Below, one piece after another: positions 1-4,117 of a stretch of DNA of 5,287 nt; positions within the stretch are counted from its first letter, which is position 1; every line of letters starts with the position of its first letter. The translations under genes and the position numbers were made by a program. The notes under the pieces are model-generated. The model had not been told where the DNA came from, did no database searches, and was given only the letters and a program-made list of their open reading frames with translations. The stretch comes from Actinomycetes bacterium (GTDB taxonomy: Bacteria; Actinomycetota; Acidimicrobiia; Acidimicrobiales; Acidimicrobiaceae), in the NCBI GenBank assembly GCA_021844725.1, contig JAKBSX010000271.1, positions 1-5,287 on the forward strand, given 5' to 3'.

Positions 1-2
1 AT

Positions 3-260
3 ATGGAAATTGCCGAAAAGACAAACTCCAGTAGTTATTTTGCTTATCCATACCACTCCTGGGAGAGAGGAACTAACGAAAACACAAATGGGCTGTTACG
101 CCAGTTCTTCCCGAAAGGGACCGACTTTAGATCAATTGACCCAAAAGACCTTCAAGCCGCCACTGAAAACATCAATCACAGGCCAAGGAAGATACTTGGT
201 TGGAAGTCTCCATTTGAAGTGCAAAACAAGGTCAAGATGACTTATACTCTACTGCATTAG
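3..260 (+). CDS. IS30-family transposase, C-terminal part (cut by window edge)
   Basis: This is the end of a DDE transposase that cuts and joins insertion sequence ends. The visible 85 residues carry the typical IS30 C-terminal block: WERGTNENTNGLLRQFFPKG (residues 20-39), whose Glu26 in the NEN triad is expected to be the third catalytic carboxylate, followed by NHRPRKILGWKSPFEV. Full-length family members are usually above 300 residues, so most of the protein, including both catalytic aspartates, lies left of the window. The Met at base 3 is therefore an internal codon and not the start. One oddity is FAYPY where most relatives have an Asp (FxDPY/H) in place of the Tyr. The reading frame is intact to its stop, so nothing visible shows that the element is dead. 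The family call is firm; activity cannot be judged. Confidence 0.9.
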   Translation: MEIAEKTNSSSYFAYPYHSWERGTNENTNGLLRQFFPKGTDFRSIDPKDLQAATENINHRPRKILGWKSPFEVQNKVKMTYTLLH

Positions 261-290
261 TCGGATTGCACTTCGTTTTAGAATTCAAGC
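261..290. repeat. Probable right terminal inverted repeat of the IS30-family element
   Basis: Directly after the transposase stop the sequence reads TTGCACTTCGTTTTAGAATT (266-285). It resembles the ends of IS30-family elements, which commonly contain a GAAGTGCAA-type core when read inwards. In this family the transposase gene stops close to the right end, so the position fits. The left end is outside the window, so the inverted-repeat partner and the 2-3 bp target duplication cannot be checked. The outer boundary at about 290 is an estimate. Confidence 0.45.
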
Positions 291-300
291 TTACGAAAAT

Positions 301-510
301 ATGCAAAGGGGTCCTGAATGGTTACATTTCAAGTCTATTGGAGGAGCGGTACACGTGTTTGTCCAGAAGGAGCTTGGCGAGTGGCGATTAGGGAACGATG
401 CTCGCTCGTTCATGGTAGAGCAGTTGGCCCCACTGATTAAACCAGGTACGCAAACTCACGCGGACCTCTCCTACGACATCTTCGGCACGCACGCAGAGGT
501 GAGCCAATGA
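301..510 (+). CDS. Hypothetical 69-residue protein, possibly the tail of an IS-interrupted gene
   Basis: I do not recognise this protein. It is soluble-looking and of mixed charge (for example GPEWLHFKSIGGAVHVFVQK, then HADLSYDIFGTHAEV near the end), with no signal peptide or membrane segment. Its stop overlaps the next start as ATGA, which implies translational coupling to the nucleotidyltransferase gene. The ATG at 301 has no convincing Shine-Dalgarno, and the frame is open upstream to 241, right through the presumed IS end. It may therefore be the 3' remainder of a longer gene whose front was removed by the IS30 insertion. Alternatives are a genuine small gene expressed from IS-derived sequence, or a chance ORF. 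The ATGA overlap and regular codon use favour real coding sequence. Confidence 0.5.
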   Translation: MQRGPEWLHFKSIGGAVHVFVQKELGEWRLGNDARSFMVEQLAPLIKPGTQTHADLSYDIFGTHAEVSQ

Positions 511-878
511 GCACTCATCCTCAGGTCGTGTATGAGAACGGTAAATGGGACGGCAAGACTCTCCGTGAGTGGCTCCCTGTTGCCGTTGACGAGATTGTGC
601 AAGAGTTCGATCCCGTCAAAGTCATCGTCTTTGGTTCGCTGGCCCGCGGCGATGAAGGTCCGGATAGCGATCTGGACCTTATGGTCGTATTCGATCATCT
701 GGACGACAATGAGCGGTCATCTCTCATGGGACGCGTACGCATGGCGGTGACGGCTCCGGTTCCGTGCGACATCGTTGTAACCGATGTTGCCGAGTGCGAA
801 CGCCGCAAGGACGTTATCGGTTCTATGCACTATTGGCCGATGCGCGAAGGCAAGGTGGTCTATGAACGAGCTGCCTGA
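507..878 (+). CDS. MNT-type minimal nucleotidyltransferase (probable antitoxin of HEPN/MNT pair)
   Basis: This is a 123-residue protein of the DNA polymerase beta superfamily, minimal nucleotidyltransferase group. The signature GSX10DXD is complete: Gly43-Ser44, ten residues, then Asp55-Leu-Asp57. The third metal-binding carboxylate is probably Asp88 in CDIVVTD. The preceding strand VKVIVFGSLARG (37-48) is the usual core strand. The start is set by the ATGA overlap with the upstream ORF and by AGAGGTGA (494-501) in front of it. In the established HEPN/MNT toxin-antitoxin systems, the MNT protein neutralises a HEPN ribonuclease, in characterised cases by transferring AMP groups to it. The HEPN gene here overlaps the 3' end by 17 bases, which fits such a pair. 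All catalytic residues are present, so an enzymatically active antitoxin is plausible. The antitoxin role is inferred from context. Confidence 0.85.
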   Translation: MSTHPQVVYENGKWDGKTLREWLPVAVDEIVQEFDPVKVIVFGSLARGDEGPDSDLDLMVVFDHLDDNERSSLMGRVRMAVTAPVPCDIVVTDVAECERRKDVIGSMHYWPMREGKVVYERAA

Positions 879-1278
879 CAACAATGTCGACGAGGCACGG
901 CGCGTTCTCGGCCAGGCGATGGACGAGTTAGAGACTGCGAAGCATTTGGCAGGCTCGTCCGAGTACCCCGGTCGCATTGCGTGTTTCCTCGCCCACCTTG
1001 CGGCGGAGAAGGCGGTCAAGGCTCTGCTCACATTGCGGGAACTTCCGTATCGTCGCATCCACGATCTCATAGAACTGGCACGACTCCTTCCTTCCGACGA
1101 CCAGGACAGCCTTGCTGAAGAAGACCTGGAGCGTCTCAACCGCTGGTCGCTCGACGGCCGCTACCCTGATGTACATATTGACGCATCACCGGAGATGACA
1201 GCATCGGTCGTGGAAGCTGCTGAGCACATCGTCACGTCAATAACGACAACGATTAGGGAAGATAATCCCTATGGGTAA
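862..1278 (+). CDS. HEPN-domain protein (probable toxin of HEPN/MNT pair)
   Basis: This is a 138-residue all-helical HEPN protein of the type usually found beside MNT genes. Family features are an N-terminal helix DEARRVLGQAMDELETAKHL, the core helix AHLAAEKAVKALL (44-56), a HDL segment (67-69) and a GRYPD motif (99-103). Toxic HEPN proteins act as ribonucleases through an RX4-6H motif. Arg38 and His45 (R-x6-H, IACFLA between) satisfy that pattern, but in this subfamily the position is often not catalytic, so activity is uncertain. I chose ATG 862 because AAGGTGG (852-858) lies just before it and the HEPN fold begins there. An upstream in-frame ATG at 784 would add 26 unrelated residues inside the MNT gene. 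The gene overlaps its MNT neighbour by 17 bases and the next ORF by 8 bases. Confidence 0.85.
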   Translation: MNELPDNNVDEARRVLGQAMDELETAKHLAGSSEYPGRIACFLAHLAAEKAVKALLTLRELPYRRIHDLIELARLLPSDDQDSLAEEDLERLNRWSLDGRYPDVHIDASPEMTASVVEAAEHIVTSITTTIREDNPYG

Positions 1279-1573
1279 ATCCTATAGCAAGGGTAGTGTA
1301 TCAGTCGAATGCGATATTGAGGTGCTGCTTGAACGTCTAACTCATTGCGACCGCATTGGAATGACAGTTCAAGCCAACCCCGATGGAACGAGCTGGGACG
1401 AATCGGCCGTATCGGTTGTAGAGCGTATCGGAACTCAATTCTTCTCATGTAGCATCTTGCTGATGCGATTTGATGATGGTCTAAGTATTGGTCGTAAACA
1501 ATTGGAACAATGGTTGGTGAGAAGCAAGCAGATAGAATGCTTTTTCAAGTTGTCATATTGTGTTACGAGATAG
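1271..1573 (+). CDS. Hypothetical 100-residue protein overlapping the HEPN gene
   Basis: I do not recognise this protein. Its ATG lies 8 bases before the end of the HEPN gene, and AGGGAAG (1254-1260) sits about ten bases upstream as a possible Shine-Dalgarno, so it could be the third cistron of the unit. The sequence is mixed alpha/beta in character (SVSVECDIEVLLERL, SAVSVVERIGTQFFSCSILL, RKQLEQWL), with four cysteines and no membrane segment or signal peptide. It ends abruptly in FKLSYCVTR, just where a promoter-like sequence for the next unit begins, so it may be a truncated gene. There is no visible link to the MNT or HEPN families. It could be an accessory protein of the toxin-antitoxin module, or the remnant of another gene brought next to it by recombination. 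Confidence 0.5.
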   Translation: MGKSYSKGSVSVECDIEVLLERLTHCDRIGMTVQANPDGTSWDESAVSVVERIGTQFFSCSILLMRFDDGLSIGRKQLEQWLVRSKQIECFFKLSYCVTR

Positions 1574-1585
1574 CAATGGTATACT
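1558..1585 (+). promoter_or_regulatory. Probable extended -10 promoter for the DUF6978/DUF1828 pair
   Basis: TGGTATACT (1577-1585) is an extended -10 (TGn before TATACT, five of six consensus bases). A weak -35, TTGTGT (1558-1563), lies 16 bases upstream. Transcription would begin near 1592, about 27 bases before the ATG at 1619, leaving room for the AAGGAG ribosome site. It overlaps the 3' end of the preceding ORF. Prediction by eye only. Confidence 0.45.
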
Positions 1586-1606
1586 CCACGTTGTAATCCA
1601 AGATAT

Positions 1607-1612
1607 AAGGAG
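1607..1612 (+). promoter_or_regulatory. Strong Shine-Dalgarno before ATG 1619 (decides the original start)
   Basis: AAGGAG stands six bases before ATG 1619, the best ribosome site in the window. That ATG opens only MDSFDNQ before a TAA at 1640, yet one base off, the frame runs into the DUF6978-like gene. The site therefore marks the original start of that gene and indicates a frameshift. The GTG at 1662 has no properly spaced site of its own. Confidence 0.6.
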
Positions 1613-1661
1613 TAGTTAATGGACAGCTTCGACAATCAGTAATAACTTCCGAGCTAGGAAA

Positions 1662-1895
1662 GTGGTTGTAATTGCGAGGCTCGATACGGGAGGTCCACTG
1701 CATCGCAATCCGGATGGCAGTGAGCTTCCTTGTCCGCATCTTCATCTTTATAGAGCTGGCTTTGGAGACAAATGGGCGTTTCCGATTCCTACGGATTGGC
1801 CGACTAACCTGAGCACGCAGTTGATCCTTGAGTATTTCTTGCGTTACTGCAATGTCATTCGACCGCCTGAGTTCCAGTTCGACTTGTCATCATGA
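1662..1895 (+). CDS. DUF6978-like small protein, 5' end probably frameshifted
   Basis: The recognisable core is VVIARLDTGGPLHRNPDGSE, then CPHLHLYRAGFGDKWAFPIP and a C-terminal YCNVIRPPEFQ. This resembles proteins classed as DUF6978, whose biochemical function is unknown to me. The longest open frame uses GTG 1662 (77 residues), but it lacks a spaced ribosome site. Upstream in the same frame the codons 1632-1661 read TISNNFRARK, matching the natural family lead-in, and this frame is reached from the well-equipped ATG 1619 if one base near 1631 is skipped (MDSF then TISNNF). A one-base insertion, a sequencing error or a programmed +1 shift would each explain it. Many relatives carry a longer N-terminal region, so even the repaired protein (about 91 residues) would be short. 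It overlaps the DUF1828/1829 gene as ATGA, implying coupled expression and probably joint function. Confidence 0.65.
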   Translation: MVVIARLDTGGPLHRNPDGSELPCPHLHLYRAGFGDKWAFPIPTDWPTNLSTQLILEYFLRYCNVIRPPEFQFDLSS

Positions 1896-2671
1896 GTATT
1901 TCTGATATATCGGTCATTGAGATCGACCAGTTGCTGGATGCTCACTGGCATTGGTTGCGGGATAAGACCACTGTTATGGAAATTGGGCAATGGATTGAGA
2001 TTACAACGCCTTATCTGGACCGGCATAATGATGCAATTCAACTTTACGTGCGCCGAGACGATGGAGGGTATCTCATATCTGATGATGGATCCACAATTGC
2101 TGACTTAGCCAGCTCTGGTGTAAACCTCGAGACGCCAAAAAGGCGGGCACTCTTGGATATTGCTATTCAAGGTTTTGGAGTTTCGCTCGATTGCGATCGT
2201 CTTGAAGTTCTAGCTACAGAAGAGACATTCCCACTAAAGAAACAGAGCTTGATTCAAGCGGTTTTAGCAGTGGGCGATTTGTTTTACTTATCAGAACCAT
2301 CAGTAGCATCGTTATTTGTTGAAGACGTCCAAGCGTGGCTTGATGAACAGAACATTCGATATATTCCCAATATTCCCTTTGTAGGCAAATCCGGGTATTC
2401 TCATCATTTCAATTTTGCGATTCCGAAATCGAAGAATGCACCGGAACGTATTCTTCGAGCACTTGCTAAGCCCGATAAACAATCTGCAGGGTTACTTATA
2501 TTTGACTGGCTAGATGTGCGCGATTCACGACAAGGCACAAAGGCGTACGCTCTTCTCAGCGATGTGGAACGAGGAGTGCCTGCGGGAGTTATTGATGCAC
2601 TTAGAAGCTACGAAATTCAACCAATCGCCTGGAGCCAAAAGGATTCCGTGCGACAAGAGTTGGTGGCTTAG
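1892..2671 (+). CDS. DUF1828/DUF1829 domain protein of unknown function
   Basis: This 259-residue protein has two uncharacterised domains that usually occur together. The N-terminal DUF1828-like part contains WIEITTPYLDRHNDAIQLYV followed by GYLISDDGSTIADL (roughly residues 33-72). The C-terminal DUF1829-like part runs from about 145 to 250 and contains VGKSGYSHHFNFAIP (164-178), APERILRALAKP, and a final tract ending in IQPIAWSQ. There is no signal peptide or membrane helix, so it is probably cytoplasmic. The ATG overlaps the stop of the DUF6978-like gene (ATGA) and has no Shine-Dalgarno of its own, so translation probably depends on the upstream gene; a frameshift there could lower its expression. 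The strand-turn pattern GxSGxxHxFxF recalls the core of restriction-endonuclease-like folds, but the usual acidic residue would be Asn174 here. That idea is speculative. Confidence 0.75.
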   Translation: MSISDISVIEIDQLLDAHWHWLRDKTTVMEIGQWIEITTPYLDRHNDAIQLYVRRDDGGYLISDDGSTIADLASSGVNLETPKRRALLDIAIQGFGVSLDCDRLEVLATEETFPLKKQSLIQAVLAVGDLFYLSEPSVASLFVEDVQAWLDEQNIRYIPNIPFVGKSGYSHHFNFAIPKSKNAPERILRALAKPDKQSAGLLIFDWLDVRDSRQGTKAYALLSDVERGVPAGVIDALRSYEIQPIAWSQKDSVRQELVA

Positions 2672-2679
2672 AGAGGAAT

Positions 2680-3303
2680 TTACTTTCCACCCATGGCGCC
2701 TGCGGCTATCACACCGCTAAAACCCCTCAACCCACCGAGCGCAAAGCGCACAACTGCATCTGCAACTTCGCTTGGGTCGCGCTTTTTTTCAAAAAGAAGC
2801 ACCCTTGTTAGTTGGTTGGTAACCCCTAGTATCGCATGACCTAGGAAGAGTGGGTCACCTTCGTCGATGCGACCTTGGCTGATGCCTTCGCGAATATGTT
2901 GAGCAACATCTTGAACAGCGATCTCCTCCCCGGCCCGGATCAAGCGAGAAAATTTCTCGTCGATTGCTGCAAATTGCAGAAGGGTAAAAAAATCAGGATG
3001 GTTCGCGAGCCAGATAATAGATGCTCGTATCCCAAACTCAATTCGAGCTACCGGGTCAGATTCGTTCTCGATTGCTTTTTGTTGATAGCGGCGCAGATCT
3101 CGTTGAGCGCCACGTAGAATTTCTATAAATATCTCTTCTTTGGAGTCAAAATACCAGTAGAATACTCCTTTACCGACTCCCAGACCGTTTACTATCTCGG
3201 TCACTGAGGTCGGGTGGAAGCCATTTTCGGCAAACCTGCTAGCCGCGTAATTGATTAGTTGGTCTCTTCTCTTTAGACCACGCGAAGTTAGGCGGCGGAC
3301 CAT
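2680..3303 (-). CDS. TetR/AcrR-family transcriptional repressor
   Basis: This is a 207-residue one-component regulator. The N-terminal DNA-binding domain spans about residues 12-60: helix 1 RDQLINYAASRFAENGF, then the helix-turn-helix SVTEIVNGLGVGKGVFYWYF (33-52) and KEEIFIEIL. The remaining all-helical part (about 75-195) is the ligand and dimer domain; its ligand cannot be read from sequence. The gene is divergent from the acyltransferase-sulfotransferase pair, and an inverted repeat lies in the shared 59-bp intergenic region, so autoregulation and control of those genes are the natural reading. ATG 3303 follows its -10 box by only six bases and has no Shine-Dalgarno, suggesting a leaderless mRNA. 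It converges with the DUF1828/1829 gene, with stops eight bases apart and no obvious terminator hairpin between them. Confidence 0.92.
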   Translation of the reverse strand: MVRRLTSRGLKRRDQLINYAASRFAENGFHPTSVTEIVNGLGVGKGVFYWYFDSKEEIFIEILRGAQRDLRRYQQKAIENESDPVARIEFGIRASIIWLANHPDFFTLLQFAAIDEKFSRLIRAGEEIAVQDVAQHIREGISQGRIDEGDPLFLGHAILGVTNQLTRVLLFEKKRDPSEVADAVVRFALGGLRGFSGVIAAGAMGGK

Positions 3304-3309
3304 TTCAAA

Positions 3310-3338
3310 ATGATAGAAGAACTTGACTGACTGGTCAA
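3310..3338 (-). promoter_or_regulatory. Promoter of the tetR-type gene (leaderless)
   Basis: Read on the minus strand, TTGACC (3338-3333) and TATCAT (3315-3310) are separated by exactly 17 bases, each with five of six consensus bases. The start codon follows the -10 after six bases (TTTGAA), which is where transcription should begin. The -35 lies inside the inverted repeat, so a bound repressor would block it. Confidence 0.65.
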
Positions 3339-3341
3339 GTT
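3320..3341. promoter_or_regulatory. Inverted repeat, probable TetR-type operator
   Basis: The arms AACTTGAC (3320-3327) and GTCAAGTT (3334-3341) are perfect 8-bp inverted repeats around the 6-base spacer TGACTG. Size and symmetry fit a TetR-family dimer site, and it lies between the divergent repressor and acyltransferase genes. It covers the -35 regions deduced for both directions. Binding is inferred from position and symmetry. Confidence 0.7.
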
Positions 3342-3356
3342 TTTAGAAGATAACCT
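3327..3356 (+). promoter_or_regulatory. Possible promoter of the acyltransferase-sulfotransferase operon
   Basis: TAACCT (3351-3356) matches the TANNNT -10 pattern, and CTGACT (3327-3332, four of six) lies 18 bases upstream inside the operator. The GTG start follows the -10 after six bases (GGGTAA), mirroring the repressor side. The boxes are weaker than those of the repressor, so the call rests partly on this symmetry. Confidence 0.4.
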
Positions 3357-3362
3357 GGGTAA

Positions 3363-4112
3363 GTGTTGTATTGGCTCTTTAAGTTTCTCCTAAGTCCTAT
3401 ATTATTTGCGCTGTTTCGGATTAGAACAACAAATGTGAGAAATGTGCCTTTGCGCGGTCCGGCAATTCTTGCCGCAAATCATCAGTCGTTCTGCGATTCT
3501 TTCTTTCTACCGTTGGTGATGGTGCGCAGGGTAACCTACGTTGCAAAAGCAGAGTATTTTGATAGCTTCAAGACTGCGTGGTTTTTCAGAGCTGCTGGCC
3601 AGATTCCGATTCGACGTGGCGGGGGGCCTGCTTCAGAGAGGGCCTTGGAGTCTGCACGCGAGGTACTTCGCAAAGGTCAGCTTTTTGCTATTTATCCGGA
3701 AGGGACTCGATCACCTGATGACCGAATTCACAAAGGTCACACTGGAGTTGCTCGTCTAGCGATACAAGAAGGAGTTCCGGTGGTTCCAGTTGCAATAATA
3801 GGAACCAATTTGGTACAACCGATTGGTGCTAGGTTAATGAAACCATTCAAGAAAGTCGAAATTAGATTTGGAGAACCCATAGAACTTGCCGAACGATTTG
3901 CTTCGCGTAAAGATGACCCACTGTCATATCGACAGGCTACCGATGAGATAATGTTTGCAATAGTCCAGCTATCCGGCAAGCAATACGTTGATCGCTACGC
4001 AAGCAGAGATAAGGCTGTTTTGGCCGGACCCGCCCCTCAAATAGATTTCTCCGATAAAGCCTCACTGACCGGACCCGCCCCTCAAATAGATTTCTCCGAT
4101 AAGGCAAGCTGA
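3363..4112 (+). CDS. PlsC-like lysophospholipid / 1-acyl-glycerol-3-phosphate acyltransferase
   Basis: This 249-residue membrane-associated acyltransferase transfers a fatty acyl group to a lipid hydroxyl, classically converting lysophosphatidate to phosphatidate. All family blocks are present: NHQSFCD with the catalytic His40-x4-Asp45, GQIPIRR (79-85), YPEGTRS with Glu113-Gly-Thr-Arg116, and VPVVPV (138-143). The hydrophobic N-terminus (about 2-18) would anchor it to the membrane. The GTG start is fixed by an in-frame TAA immediately before it; there is no real Shine-Dalgarno, consistent with a leaderless transcript. The last 34 residues are two 15-residue repeats plus DKAS, an unusual tail outside the catalytic domain. 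Divergence from a TetR gene and the sulfotransferase five bases downstream suggest a specialised lipid pathway rather than the housekeeping enzyme, but the substrate is unknown. Confidence 0.9.
   Translation: MLYWLFKFLLSPILFALFRIRTTNVRNVPLRGPAILAANHQSFCDSFFLPLVMVRRVTYVAKAEYFDSFKTAWFFRAAGQIPIRRGGGPASERALESAREVLRKGQLFAIYPEGTRSPDDRIHKGHTGVARLAIQEGVPVVPVAIIGTNLVQPIGARLMKPFKKVEIRFGEPIELAERFASRKDDPLSYRQATDEIMFAIVQLSGKQYVDRYASRDKAVLAGPAPQIDFSDKASLTGPAPQIDFSDKAS
4008..4109 (+). repeat. 45-bp tandem repeat at the 3' end of the acyltransferase gene
   Basis: The stretch 4024-4057 is repeated without change at 4069-4102, a period of 45 bases. In protein it gives DKAVLAGPAPQIDFS (216-230), DKASLTGPAPQIDFS (231-245) and a final DKAS. 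The unit keeps the frame. Near identity at the DNA level, including third codon positions, suggests a recent duplication. Confidence 0.9.
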
Positions 4113-4117
4113 TAGGT

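Noticed and set aside
266..300. Outward promoter from the IS end driving the MNT/HEPN genes
   Set aside because: TTGCAC has only a three-of-six match to a -35 and no acceptable -10 lies at the right distance.
471..698. Minus-strand open frame opposite the start of the MNT gene
   Set aside because: The plus strand there encodes the complete GSX10DXD nucleotidyltransferase motif, and no family features are seen on the minus strand.
784..861. Earlier in-frame ATG for the HEPN gene
   Set aside because: It would add 26 residues without similarity inside the MNT gene, whereas ATG 862 has a spaced AAGGTGG and starts at the domain boundary.
717..1139. 140-codon open frame on the minus strand across the MNT and HEPN genes
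   Set aside because: It is rich in Arg and Ser with no recognisable motif, and lies opposite two genes with clear family motifs; it is the antisense shadow of GC-rich coding sequence.
2875..3117. Plus-strand open frame of 80 codons inside the TetR gene
   Set aside because: It lies wholly opposite a confident TetR coding sequence and reads without domain features.
4008..4109. CRISPR-like repeats
   Set aside because: There are just two copies, directly adjacent, in frame with a coding sequence and without spacers; it is a coding tandem duplication.
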